From NCBI GenBank assembly GCA_964247055.1, contig OZ176056.1:7254001-7318000 (forward strand): 64,000 nucleotides of DNA, in the 5' to 3' direction. The notes beneath the pieces were generated by a model, which saw nothing but the letters and a program-made list of their open reading frames with translations, made no database searches and had not been told where the DNA came from. Position numbers and translations under genes: made by a program. This document shows positions 25,266 through 37,535 of this stretch, in pieces. The DNA is from Paragordius varius (taxonomy: Eukaryota > Nematomorpha). Numbering within the stretch: position 1 is the first letter of the stretch; each line of letters starts with the position of its first letter.

Positions 25266-26113
25266 TAAACTAGGATAAAAAAGTTAAAAGGTTATAATAA
25301 ACTCTATTAATAACCAAAACAATATTTCATATTTCAATTTTCAGTCGCTCGAATTACACCTCTTCTTATATGGGTTAGTTCGCTTAGAATGCAAGCGATT
25401 CGAATTTTTTCAAATATTATATATGTTAAATTATGGCATCAAAAAAACATATTTTTGAAATATTTATATTGTAACGGTCTAAACATTCATGAGCTATTTA
25501 TTAAATATTTCATAAATTTTTAGTATGAATCTAAATATGCTTACGGTAACCTTATCTAGTGATATTTAAAAAAAATGTTAAAATAATCTCTCCTCATTTT
25601 TCTGTTATTTTCTCTTCTGAATTTGCTGAATTCGTTAACTTGAACGCATTTATGTATTAAATGCCAATAAAAACTTGGAAATTTTTTTAATAACATACTA
25701 GCAGATGTTTATATATTTTAATAAGAGCTGTTAGTTTTAGTGTTTTCCTGTTTATAATTCGGACAATAAAAGATAGGCTAATAAAATATGGTTTTCATAT
25801 CTAATACATGATAAGAGAGTGTGTTTCTTAAGTTTTCGGTATAAATCAAGGTAAAAAGTCATCGTGTATAAAATAAATATATAGTATTTTGAAAATTTTG
25901 GTCAACACAATAATTTAAATTTGCGAATAAATTGCTTTATAATCAAAAACGTGAATTATATTGCAGTCATCTATGTTTAGAATTATCACTACGTTTTTAA
26001 TTAATGTAACTTTGTTCTTAAAATAATAATAGCCTATTTATTGTAACAATTAAAAACAAAGTAAAATTAATTAAAAACGTATGTTTGACAATTCTAAACA
26101 TACATGACTGTAA
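25266..26113. other. AT-rich spacer
   Basis: Apart from the diverged family-C likeness at about 25640-25860, nothing recognisable was seen on either strand. Confidence 0.35.
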
Positions 26114-26662
26114 CACTTAGATACAGCACATTTATTTTAGTCCTTCAATTCAAATTGAAGTAGTTGGATACCCCAGGCATGTTTATAATTAAATACTTTA
26201 AAAAATATGGAAGAATCGGAACCATGACAAATTTTTGCAATATTACAAATCGAAATATATAAAAAATGATATTCAAAAATACTTGATATTACCTATTTTA
26301 ATGTGAAACTCAAAGGTTTATTCAAATCATGTGTGCAGTGGCAAATTTAAAAATACAAATTAAACCACTTTTTTTATAAATTATATGTAACTTCAATAAA
26401 AAATAGTTTTAATTTTACCTTTCAAATTAAATGAAAACGATGTTTTGCAAAAATATTGTAAAATTAAAATATCGTCGTAAGTATTCTAACATGAAACTTT
26501 TTTTCAAATTAAATTTTATTTAGATATTTTGGTTTATTATATAATTTTTATAAGGATAGAAGCATAAATTTAAATTGGGACCGTTTCCTTCAGTATTTTT
26601 TTCTAAAATATTGATTAAAATTTTATCTGAGTTATTTAGATACCCCAATTAGAAATGACGTG
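26114..26662 (-). mobile_element. TTAA-type MITE T2
   Basis: Reverse-orientation copy of the T1 family: CACTTAGATAC, then the GTCCTTCAATTCAAATTG block at the left. At the right are the ACCGTTTCCTTCAGTA block and ...GACGTG. The flanking TTAA has decayed to TAA. It is paired head to head with T3. Confidence 0.68.
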
Positions 26663-26901
26663 TAAAAGTCTTTAAATATATGAGCTTTTTTGGTAGATCG
26701 CAAAACTTAATTAAACTTTTATTTTATTTATTCTAATTACAATTTAATTTAATCATGTGTAGATAAAAAATATTATACAGATTTGTAACTTCTTGGAAGT
26801 TTGAAATTGTGAGAGCTTTAAAATCTCATCAAAGTAAACAGCTGTTAAAATTATTATTCAAAAATTGCTGATATAAGTCTACTAAACTTGTAAATTAATA
26901 A

Positions 26902-27473
26902 CACTTAGATGCAAATTGGGCTATCTAAATACCCCAGACTAAATTTAAGTTAGGATTTTTAAAAACTACTGAAGGAAACGGCCCCAATTTAAATTTTTGG
27001 TTCTATCCTGATAAAAATTATATAAATATGCCAAAATATAATAAAATTTTGTTTTGAAACAAAAGTTCCATGTCAAACTACTTCTATGCCATTTTCACTT
27101 TACAAAATTTTTGCAAAATATTGTCTTCATTTAATTTTAAGGGTAAAATTAAAGCTAATTTTTTATATAAATTACATTTAACATTAATATAAATAGAAAA
27201 AGCAGTTTATTTTGTATTTTTTTAATTTTACTATTTCTCACATGTCACGTTGACGAAATTTTTACTTTTCGGTTTTGGCTTAAAATAAGTAGTATCAAGT
27301 ATTTTAATAAAATTTTTTATACATTTCGGTTTATTAATGTTATATAAGTGCAAACTTTGCCATGGTTTCGATTTCTTTTATATTTTTTAAAGGATTTAAT
27401 TTTAAACAGACCTGGGGTATCTAACTACCCGAATTTAATCAAATACTGAAATGAATGATCATGTATCCAAGTG
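26902..27473 (+). mobile_element. TTAA-type MITE T3
   Basis: Forward copy: CACTTAGATGCAAATTGGGC at the left, CTGGGGTATCTAACTACCC and GTATCCAAGTG at the right. It lies 239 bp from T2 in inverted orientation. Confidence 0.7.
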
Positions 27474-28311
27474 ACCTTTTCTAACCACATTATACATTTA
27501 AAAAAATGGTGGCGATAAAATTTGATATCAGGTTTTTTACAATTTTATTATTAAAACTGAATAAAGCTTTATAAATTTGGCCCTATACGGATAATTTTCA
27601 TTTATTTATAATCATCGCTTTGGGATGTAAACATCTCCAAAAAGCTACATGGTGATCATGTTTTAACACTTAATGTGCTTTTCATTTTGCCCTAGTTTAC
27701 CGTTGTGATTAAATTTATATCCCAGAATTGAATAAAAAAGCACATATTATTTAGAGTGTTATGCAGAATTTGAAGCTATCAGTTGATAATCAAACAATAT
27801 CAAGTTCTTGCTGGTTTAAAGCCTAAAAATTTTTAAGTAATTAATTTTTGACTATAGTATTCATATATTTACCTGTATCATTGACGATATAATATTGATT
27901 GAAGAATATGGGCGGCAAAAACGTTTGAGAAAAACCTGTAATTTACTTTTTTTATTTTTGCATAATGCGAAAAGGCTGAAGAAAGCCTCTAATATAAAAA
28001 CCCAAAAGTTAATGAGTGGTAAAGCCGTATTTAAGATGCTCTAAAATATATAATAATCGCTGTTACAAACTCATTCTCTAAACTGAATTTAACAATATAT
28101 CCATTTTTTCATAAAACTCAAATTTCGTAAAATGTGCTTAATTATCGTTTTTCGATATGAGATTTTAATTACCTCTTCATTTTTATCTCAAAGCTCATAG
28201 CCAAAAGCAGTATAAACATTCCTATACATTTATTTTAATACATTAATCGGATATTTTTTTGGGCGAGCCTGTCATTGTCATCATCGGTTTATCATAGTCA
28301 ACTATATTCAT
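27474..28311. other. Spacer upstream of SNUPN
   Basis: AT-rich DNA of about 840 bp with no supported exon. It should include the SNUPN promoter. No motif stands out. Confidence 0.35.
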
Positions 28312-31300
28312 ATGATGAACGATTTGATTGACCAATTTTCAAAAATTGAATCTAAAGAGAAACGGATAGACAGTTTTAAGAAATCCATTATTAATGTTAG
28401 TCAAAATGAAAGACGGAAGAGACATCTCGAATCTCAAAAAACGTATTGATATATTTATATTTATTAGAAAATTATACGATTATTTGGAACAAATACGAGG
28501 CTTGTCAGCACCTGACAAAGAAATTACCAACGTTAAAAGGCCTTATTGGAAGCGTCATTCTAATGAAAAATTTGTTAATCAAGTATTTATAATTATATTT
28601 AAAAACATTTTAGTTAATGATTGCGGAAGTTATGACAGAGGAACCCACTGACTTATACCAAAACTGGTTTGCCATCGTTTGTCCAAATGGCACAAGATGC
28701 TTAATTGTTTCTGCTAATGTAAAGTTATTAAGCTTATAAAAAAATTTTTTGTTAAAATTTTTAATTTTATTCATGTCAAATTAGAATTTAACCAAAGTTT
28801 ATAATAAAAATGGAGAGATGATAGTTCCACCATTTTATTCCCAATTACCTGGTGGTGGTTTTGATGCTTCTCATTTTGAATCATATTATAAATCTAAACC
28901 AAAACCAAACATTCAAAAGGAAAACTCACAAGATAAAAGTCCAGGATACATTGATTTCGACAATCCATGTGTTTCAGAAAGCAATGAAATTCTAAATATG
29001 GATCTCCATAGTAATATTTTTTTAATATTATGGTTTATAACGTATGTTTGATAAAAAAAATTGATATAAAGTTTGTCGATATTATTTAGCAAGTGTTTTT
29101 TCATCGGTATTATTGCCTAATATAATTAGCTTATCATAAATTGTTAACGCTTTTATAATGCAATCAATAAAATTTATTAATTTATTTTTAATTTTATAAC
29201 AAAAAACTCTCGCAGGTGAAAAACATTAACCCCTGTTTTATTAGTATGTTGAATTATTTTCACCTTCGATATCATATTCTCTGAATATTAAAAAGAGCAC
29301 GGAACCGAATATTTGACAATAATTTTTTAAATTTTTTGTTTTATAAGATAGAATTGAGAGTCGGTTTTCTTTATGAAAAGGATTTAATTTATATCTTGAA
29401 AAAGCTTTAACATTCTACCAATGACGGTTACAAATCCTTAAGTATTCTTACCATTATGAAAAAATACATAAAACTCCTAATAATTAATAATTTATATATA
29501 GAATTCGCACGTCCATAATGCATAAAATAAATCCAAATAATCACAACAAAAATTAAATATCCAAATTGTTTCTATATTTAGTAATTCTTATAAAATTATT
29601 TTTTGTGTGAATGATATGTCCCAAAATCCGATTATTTCTTTTTAATTATTTATACTTAACCTACTAAAAATTTGATGTGCAATCATATATATATATCATT
29701 TACAATTTAACTTCACCCAATATATGTTTTCGAGCCAATATAACTCATTACACTAGACAACAAATTTTAACTTTTTTTAACTGCCATTCTTGTAAATTTT
29801 AAATTTATTTCATTAAAGTACATAATTAGTATATCTGAAAAGAAAATTGGTCTTACATGGAAGAATTTTTTTATATTAGAGTTTATCGATAATTTTTGGC
29901 CCCGATTTAACATTAAACTCGAAATTTCGAAAATTTAAAGTTTTAGATATGAAGCCACGTATTTTATATCATTCGAAAGAGCGCAAAATACTGCATCTTT
30001 TAAATGGTAGTTAGTCATTTAAATCCATCGGATGTAAAAGTTATTTGGATTTAAATGGTCAAAATTTTCAATCCTTAAATAAGTCAAGAATTTTCATAGA
30101 TAAACTAATTTGAAAATCATATAAATTATTTAAATATAATTATTAGGGTTATATTAGTATTTAATTTAAAAAAATGTTGGGAAAAGCTTTTGGTTTGTTT
30201 TTTTAATAAAAATTATTAATATCATAAATATTTTACCTAGTGGATACTAAAATGCATAGTTATAACTGTAAATTTATTACATAATGGCTATAAAAGATCA
30301 AAAATACCTTAAACTTTGTTTTTATCTTTAAATTTTCGAAATTATCAGCCTTGTAAAGAAAATAAATTAATATTGATGAGATGGTAATTTTTAAAAAACA
30401 AAAAACTTAAAAATGGCTGTTTTGAGTGACAAAAAGCAATAAATAATGTTTTAATCAAAAAAAACTTTTTTGTGTTATCTTTTTTGGACATTCATCTCCA
30501 TCTAAACAAAGTTTGAGCTATTTTAATCCATTAGTAAAAATATAATAATTATAAAAAATGCTCTCGCTTCGCGCGTTTGTGGCTCTTTGTGTCCAATATT
30601 AACTGTCGTTGTAATACATATTAGTATACATTTTTAGAGTTTTTAATACTCTTTCGAATGATATATTACAAATGGGCATTACTTGTATATTTTCAAAGAA
30701 AAACATTTTTTAGTAAAATTTTGATAAAGAGGGCGCATAATCAAAAAATAAAATTATACAAAATTCTTCCAACGAGTTATAATTTTTATTTCAGATTTAC
30801 TACTAAAATGATATTAAACAAAAAATGCAAAAAACTCGAGTGGCAAAAAAATTTGTTGTCTAGTGTTATTAATATGATATGTTTATGGCTTAGTTTATTT
30901 ATCTTTCTCTATAATTTTAATTTTAACAAAATTTAATTTTTTAAAAGAAATAAAAATACAAGTAATTTTCAATTTTAAAAAACACAAAATATATTTTAGG
31001 GTAAATTTGAGTTGTTTGAGCGTAAATTTGAAGTATAAATGGTATATATAATTTTTAATACTCTTTTATTTTTTGCAGATAAAACAGTAAATGGATTCGA
31101 ACAACCTACGATTGATACCACAAACCAAACTAATGGGACTCGACGTGTTCGGAAACCTAAAACAACCCGCGTTGTCAAAAAGAATGATTGCTGTATATTG
31201 GATGGTATATATTGTTATGCCCCCAAAAAATTTTACATATTAGATGTAATAGCTTGGGGCGGTCAAATTTTTTATGATTGTGAAGCCGATTTTAGAGCAT

Positions 31301-31800
31301 TTTGGTTGGATTCTAAATTTTCTGAATTGTTTGGTGTCCTTAATTTGCCTGCTCATCTCATCGGTAACAATGATTACAATGATGATATATCTTTGTCCAA
31401 GCCAAATCATAATTATAACTTTGAACGGTTGCCTGTTTTAAGGGCACCGTTAAAAGCAGCCCAAACAATCGTGGATGCAATTAAGACATCGAAATTCAAT
31501 AATTTATCTGCTATCAAACAAGGGGCCAATGGCTCTGTTGTCATCACCAAAAGTATGATTGATGGCGTTTTGTTTTACCATAAGGAATCTCATTATGAAA
31601 TACCCCTTATGGTTGCATCTCATCACACAAACTTTAATGATAATAATGGGAATGAATATAGTATTGAAGAATCCTTATTATCTGGTTCAAATCAAGTTTC
31701 TGAAATGGATTATTTGGATAATGTGGCTAACCCGTTGGTAGGTTGGGTAACACTCGACCAAATAAAACCAGTGCTTGATATTGATATATATGTCCAATAA
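28312..31800 (+). CDS. SNUPN: Snurportin-1
   Basis: A 432-residue protein from five exons: 28312-28442, 28468-28582, 28614-28718, 28785-29010, 31079-31800; introns of 25, 31, 66 and 2068 nt. Snurportin is the adaptor that binds the trimethylguanosine cap of snRNAs and takes snRNPs into the nucleus with importin beta. The N-terminus holds an importin-beta-binding segment (NERRKRHLESQK, about 32-43). The cap-binding domain follows: NQLMIAE, DLYQNW (Trp100), VCPNG, LPGG (138-141), CCILDGIY (230-237), FYILDV, FYDCEADFR, DGVLFYHK, and NPLVGW (Trp415). The two Trp align with the residues that contact the cap in the human protein. About 86 residues stand between LPGG and CCILD, where the human protein has about ten. 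A GTATGT at 29042 was rejected as donor because the phase fails. Confidence 0.93.
29697..31041. repeat. Foldback element F4 split by a Harbinger-like MITE (SNUPN intron 4)
   Basis: The left end CATTTACAATTTAACTTCACC (29697 onward) and the right end GTAAATTTGAAGTATAAATG (to 31041) are degraded inverted copies of the family F terminus. The two arms are separated by the Harbinger-like MITE at 29751-30865. The right end lies 36 nt from the splice acceptor. Confidence 0.6.
29751..30865. mobile_element. Harbinger-like MITE, long copy (SNUPN intron 4)
   Basis: Terminal inverted repeats CACTAGACAACAAATTTT / AAATTTGTTGTCTAGTG, flanked by TTA (29748-29750, 30866-30868). Length is 1115 bp. A 92-codon reading at 30658-30936 has no recognisable domain and overlaps the element's edge. 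No transposase seen. Confidence 0.75.
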
Positions 31801-31824
31801 TGATATTCCAATATAAAATTTAAT

Positions 31825-31830
31825 AATAAA
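31825..31830 (+). promoter_or_regulatory. Candidate polyadenylation signal of SNUPN
   Basis: AATAAA 25 nt after the stop codon, in a convergent intergenic gap of about 500 bp shared with the FCF2-like gene. Confidence 0.4.
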
Positions 31831-32210
31831 TATTAATCTATGCCACATTATCATAATTATTTTGTTACATGCTGTTATTTTGTGTCAAATTTACCTCTAA
31901 AATTAACTTAAATATTTAAATGAAAAATACTCCATTTTTGGGATTATTATGAATACGGGTGTAAATAATTCCCGATACCAAATGGCATATATTAAAAAGA
32001 GAAGACTAATTTAATTATTATAGAATCTGGTTAATATTAATTAAATTTATAAAAATTAATTCTAAATATAAATATATATGCTATTATTGCATTTTGTTCG
32101 GTATTCAATATATTATTGACGATTCATAAAGGTTTGTTGATTTTAAAGATATTTGTATTCTCTAACTCATCAAAAAACCTAATCTCCCAAGTCGTACAAA
32201 AAATAGCCCT

Positions 32211-32251
<41 letters not shown>

Positions 32252-32303
32252 AAGAAATTCAATATTTTATTTGGATGGATATAAAATTATTATTTTCCCA
32301 ATC
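31831..32303. other. Convergent intergenic gap SNUPN/FCF2
   Basis: AT-rich, with a (TA)n tract at about 32216-32243 and, on the minus strand, AATAAA at 32271-32266 as the likely poly(A) signal of the FCF2-like gene. No gene seen. Confidence 0.5.
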
Positions 32304-34657
32304 TTATTTTCGTTTCTTGGTTTTGTTAGATGCTAGTCCCTTAGCATTCTTTCGGCGATCACTTTTTTTGCTATATGATCTTTTGTTACGATTGTGAGCC
32401 ATATTGTTTTGTTGAGATGCTTCATATTCTTTCATTTCCAAATATTTCTGGTTAAAATGCCTATATTTCAGTATAAAACAATTCAAATATATTAGTATTA
32501 AAAGTTAATTATATTGGTTATATATTATGGATTAATGTGTTGAACTGAATGTATAAAAAAAGATTTCCCATTATGTAAAATTATAAAAGCTTAAATATCA
32601 TAATGCGTATTATTATTACTAAATTCAATTCAGAATTGGTTATAAAATAAAATTGTGTTTTTTTACCCTTATAAATTGGTTAAAAGATTAACAATCAATA
32701 TTAATTGGTTCAGCAAGTAATTTTATACATATAAAATTGATAAAATACTGTTTAAAATTTGGGTCAGCCAATATTTGTTCACATATAGTTGATTTCCTTT
32801 GTTTTTTAGATAGTTTCGATGATGTTGTATCAAAGGCTGTATCCATAACGGTTCCCATCTAAATAAAAATTAAAATTCGTTGATTATATGAGGAGTCTAA
32901 AATTCTAAAATGCTATTATATAAAACGTTTTCGACATTAGGATAGATATATCTCAAGTTTTTGGTTTTTAACGTTTCTACCTGATATTTCATTTTACTTT
33001 TGTCAATATTTATCGAAAATATGCTTTAATTTTAATTGTATAAATAAACAAAATATGTTTTTATGTAAGCAAAAAAGTTATAGAAATGGTTTGTAATTTT
33101 TACAAATAATTTAATGGGCTAAAAAAGACATACAATGCATAATATTAAATAAAGCCTATAAGAATTATTGGATAAATTAGAGCTACCCCATGTAATGTAT
33201 TATTAAAAGTTTTATATCGATTTGAACAAACAATATTACATATAATGAAATTATAGTATTTCCCCGTGCTAAAAAGCAATGCATTATTATAGTATATTAA
33301 AACAAATGTCTTAATAATAATATGAATGGACAAAAAAACCTGATAAAATAAAACTCATAGAGAAATGTATAAAATTCTTATTGTGCTAAAATTGTTATAT
33401 GATGCACATCAAAAAATTCGGAAAATTTGACATTTTGCTAAAATATACTTTTTGGGTGTAAAAAACTTTAGATAATATAAACCAAATATATCATAAATTC
33501 TAAAATCAAAACAATTTATATATATAATAAATTTTAGACGTAGGTATCAAAACACAAATTTTCAAACACGTCTAAAATTGACTAATACTCTTAAAATAAC
33601 CGCAAAAATGCTGAGATCTTGCGATAAAAATGTGAAAGCATATAATATAATTCATATTCATTAAATAAAATATAAGAAAAGTTTTTAAATTGTAAGTCCT
33701 TTTACCAATTCATGCTTAAATCACAAAGTACATCCCAAGAAAATTCGCAAAAATCAATAAAGTTGATGCAAATTTTCAAAAATCTGTTTAATGTCATTTC
33801 AAATATATCAAAACGGTTATCTCGCGGGACATTTTTGGGTGTATATAAGAGAAATAATTAATTTTTAAGCATCCAAAAAATGAGATTTTCGGAGTCTTCA
33901 ATTTAGATATTATTATGTATATACATATAACAGTGTCACCTAAACCTTGCCCTAAAGTGCTTTTTAAGGCCCTAAATTATTCATATTTTTAAGTAGATAA
34001 TGTCTCAAACAACTAGGATTATGGACACGGCCCTTGAGACAAAATAATCATTCTTTGCAGCCTTCAAAAATATTTGGTGGGTAAAATTGGTTTACAAAAA
34101 GAAATTTTAATGAAAGGTGAGCTAATTTTGCTATTTTTAAATATGAAGCGATCGCCACAAAAGTAAAAATAATTTTCTCAAATAGTCCAAAAGTATAAAA
34201 AACCATAAGAAATAATATATTTTTTGTATTAAAATATTTATTGTGATATTTTTCATACCCCCGATGTTATGCGTAAATTAAGATTTTCATCAAAAATAAA
34301 ATAAAATTAAAAAATTTAAAAAGGCAAAGACATATATATATTATAAAATGTTGAATATTTAATATGTATTAATCTAACCTGATAATATTTGGGCGTACTT
34401 TTCCAATCAACTTTTTTAAACGTTTTGGGATAAATGGAAGAGATCATTTTTAGGATGTTTAGATCGTTGGTATTCTCAGGATTCTCTTTTTGTAAGGGCA
34501 TATTGTACCATTTGGCACCACGGCTTAAGGTACGTTCAAACTAAAAAAATATATGCCTTAAAAAAACTCGTTTTTTTCGCAAAATAGCTCTTTTGCTTTC
34601 GTATCCAGGTATTTGATTTTGACTCAAAAAACTTGAATTTAAAACAGATTTTGTCAT
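32304..34657 (-). CDS. FCF2: Fcf2-domain rRNA-processing factor (DNTTIP2-like)
   Basis: A 172-residue protein from four exons: 34657-34568, 34540-34379, 32858-32749, 32460-32304; introns of 27, 1520 and 288 nt. It is almost all Fcf2 domain: GAKWYNMP, NDLNILKMIS, YPKTFKKVDW, TPKYYQ (to residue 84), then GTVMD, KLSKKQRKSTICEQILAD and HFNQKYLEMKEYEA, and a Lys/Arg-rich tail that may act in nucleolar targeting. Yeast Fcf2 and human DNTTIP2 are nucleolar factors for early pre-18S rRNA processing. This protein lacks the long N-terminal part of the vertebrate homologue. The start is the first ATG after an in-frame TAG. It is divergent with PRELID1 and convergent with SNUPN. Confidence 0.9.
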
Positions 34658-34765
34658 TATCTATCAATTAAAAGATCTGAAAAAACTTTTTGGATATTTT
34701 CTTTAGATAAAGGAGGCATGCTTTTTCAATCATACAATTTAGCAGCTGATAGTTTCTTGGGCTGA
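34658..34765. promoter_or_regulatory. Shared bidirectional promoter region, FCF2/PRELID1
   Basis: Only 108 bp separate the two divergent start codons (34657 minus, 34766 plus), so both promoters and both 5' UTRs must lie here or overlap the genes. No TATA or other element is convincing by eye. Confidence 0.6.
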
Positions 34766-37241
34766 ATGGCTAAATTTTTTACTCAAAATTTTACCTTTTC
34801 TTACCCTTGGGAATTTGTGGCTTTTGCAATATGCAATAGATATCCTAATCCTTACACGTATCATAAATTTTTAATTTATTTAGCGGTTATATATTGTCAG
34901 AAGATACTATAAAATTTGAATACGATGATAATAAACTTATTATCCAAAAAATTATATTTAGAACTGCCAAGTTTAAATTAATTTAATTATAGAATTCCAA
35001 AATGGGCTGAAAAAATTATACCTTCGAAATCAGTTCCCATACTTGAGACTGTAGAAATCGACTTGCACCATAAAGATTGCAAAATGATTAAAACAAATAT
35101 CTTGCATCAAAATTTTATGGTATTATTTAATCAATTGGGATAAATTATTATATAGTTGAGTACATTACATTTTTTAACCAATTATAATTTTTGAGGATAT
35201 TATTGAAATGTATAGATAGATAGATTGCGGTTGTTAAGGAGTCTCTTGGCATCCCGTCGTGACGGGGTTGAGTTAATTGATCATTGCATTGAAGGATTTT
35301 TTTAACCGATTCTCCGCTTTTATGTTTTCGGCCTGTAGGTCTTGGGTAATGTTATTGCCCCATGATATTGCTTATAGATTATTTGAGCATTATGTTTTTC
35401 AACCATCTTTACATTTTTGTTCTTTATAAAGTCATCTGTTCAATTTATATTTGCCTACTTTAAACCGCTTTAAATACGATTCGCAAAATTTTACAAAAAA
35501 TATTTTAAACAGTTTGATATCTTTATTTTTATAGTCGGATACGTTTTGGGGTAGATTTGTGATCAATAGCTTAACTCGCGAAAACTAATTTAAACGGTGT
35601 CTTGGTTACAATTTATTTATTAAAAACATTTATCTCGTGTATGCTTAAAAGTTATATTGTTTATTCACTTTTAGAGTTCAAAAATTTGTAACAAACGGCT
35701 GATTTTATAATCAATATTATTAATTTTGTAGCTTTTAATAAGATAAAAAAATAAAAGAGGTACAACTATACATTTATTTTTTTGAATGCTCAAAAGCTAT
35801 AGAATGCTTATTTTCAAAATTCGTCCCAATATTACTTTTATTTGAACACTTCTGGGTACAAACAAAAAGCAGCGAAAGAAATCCGCGCAATTTTTTTCAA
35901 TTGAATTATATCATATAATTCAGCTTTTAAATTTGTGAACAATTATTGCAATGTTTTGTTTTGCATTTTAGCTAAGTGGATACGTTACAATATATTTATT
36001 AGGGTGTTGCATTTATTGTTTATCAACATGTACACATTGATTTTTAAAATGTTTAAGGCATGTTTGGAGTCATAGTTAATTACTTCTACTATACTTTTAT
36101 GAAGGAATTGCACAAAATGTCACATATATGTTTGTTTCCATAAGAGTTAAAAACTAAGTTATATTGAACAACAGAAAAAAATTATTTCCTATTTTATTGT
36201 GTAGCATGGAACCGAAATATGCAATTATACTCAAGATCCCAAAAATGAAAATAAAACCATTTGTGCCAAGAAGGTTTGGGTTGACTCCCATGCTTTTGGC
36301 TTTGCTAATGCTATCAAAAAATATGGGATTGAAAAGTTAGTTTTACTTAGTATATAATATATTGAAAATTAATTTACTGTTTGGTTTATTTATTTAAGAG
36401 TAGCGATAAATTCATAGATTAAAATCATAAAAAGCTTGGTAGGTCACAATATTATAGGGTAAAAACACATTTAAATCTTGTTTTTTATCGATTGCGATTT
36501 TACTATATAATATATATATATATATATATATACTTTTAATATCATAATTATAAAGATGGTTATACAAAAAAAATTATCTAAAAAATCGGGTTTTCCTAAA
36601 ACATAAATGACTTTTTTTTACTTATGATTTATGTTGAGTTTTCCTAAATTAACCAAAATTTTGATATATTATTTTATAAAGACATTTCAATTTTTTCTAC
36701 ATAAAGTATGTAAATGTGTACAATTTCCATATCTCTTCTTAATTGCTCGCAACGAAAGATATGTATAAAAGTTTTTACAATTTGTCTCTTAAAAATTTCA
36801 ACCTTTTTATTGTGTTTATAATACAGGTATAAAATCAATTCGAATCGTGCAGCCCTGGGCCTAGATTATGTGTTAAACAAAATTTCAACTTCAATACCCC
36901 TTAATGCCCAATTAAAACCACAAATTGAGCATTCATCATCATCAGTTACAACAAGTCAAGAGTTAAATACGCTCACGCAACACTATAAATCCTTGCATAA
37001 TCAAACCTTTTTACAATATTTGAGTAGCCATGTGATTGGAACCGGTGTAAAAAAGGGTTTTTGGAAAACCCGTATTCAAAGTTTGACTAAACTTATTCCA
37101 ACCAATAAATTTACTGCAAAAATTTTCTCAGGAACCAAAATTAAAATCAAAAATTGTACTGCCACTCCTGTGATAAAGACAAGTCAATTAACATATATCG
37201 ATAGAGCTTTGATTGAATTATCCAAAACTTTTTACATATAA
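34766..37241 (+). CDS. PRELID1: PRELI/MSF1-domain mitochondrial lipid-transfer protein
   Basis: A 283-residue protein from five exons: 34766-34857, 34884-34970, 34993-35119, 36205-36335, 36827-37241; introns of 26, 22, 1085 and 491 nt. The family (yeast Ups1, animal PRELID1) carries phosphatidic acid across the mitochondrial intermembrane space with TRIAP1/Mdm35. The PRELI domain fills about the first 180 residues: FSYPWEFVAFAICNRYPNPY, ILSEDTI, KIPKWAEKIIP, VPILETVEID, WVDSHAFGFANAIKKYG, and NRAALGLDYVLNKI at its end. The YPNPY, WAE and ILSEDT wording favours PRELID1 over PRELID3. The C-terminal extension of about 100 residues is unlike the Ala/Lys-rich tail of vertebrate PRELID1. Confidence 0.92.
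35253..35266. other. GC-rich hairpin in PRELID1 intron 3
   Basis: CCCGTC-GT-GACGGG is a perfect 6-bp stem in an unusually GC-rich island (about 35230-35390) of otherwise AT-rich intron. It is probably part of an unidentified repeat; a structured RNA is possible. Confidence 0.35.
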
Positions 37242-37535
37242 AAATATATTTTTATATAATTAGGCTGTCATATGATAATATGTATGCATTTTATATAGAT
37301 GTTTAGGAGATTGAATAATAATTATATGTGTATAGAATAAGAAAATACATTGCTAGTTTTGCATCAAGTGTCAGATATATGCTATTATCTGGCAATATTT
37401 ATGAAAAACTATCAATATATATATATATATATTATATATGAAATTAAATTTATGATTTTTAGTTTACACACGACTGATATGTATCCCTCATCAATAAATA
37501 TGCAATTGAATTATTGATTTTTGATTATTTTCGGT
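37242..37535. other. Convergent gap, PRELID1/EB-motif gene
   Basis: 294 bp of AT-rich DNA with a (TA)n tract at 37417-37439. It holds the 3' UTRs of both genes. No canonical AATAAA was noted close to either stop. Confidence 0.4.

Noticed and set aside
29042-29047. GTATGT as the donor of SNUPN exon 4
   Set aside because: It matches the donor consensus well but leaves the wrong phase for exon 5. GTAATA at 29011 gives the correct phase and drops a hydrophobic read-through tail.
30658-30936. 92-codon ORF in SNUPN intron 4
   Set aside because: Lys/Phe/Ile-rich chance reading crossing the edge of a Harbinger-like MITE; no domain.
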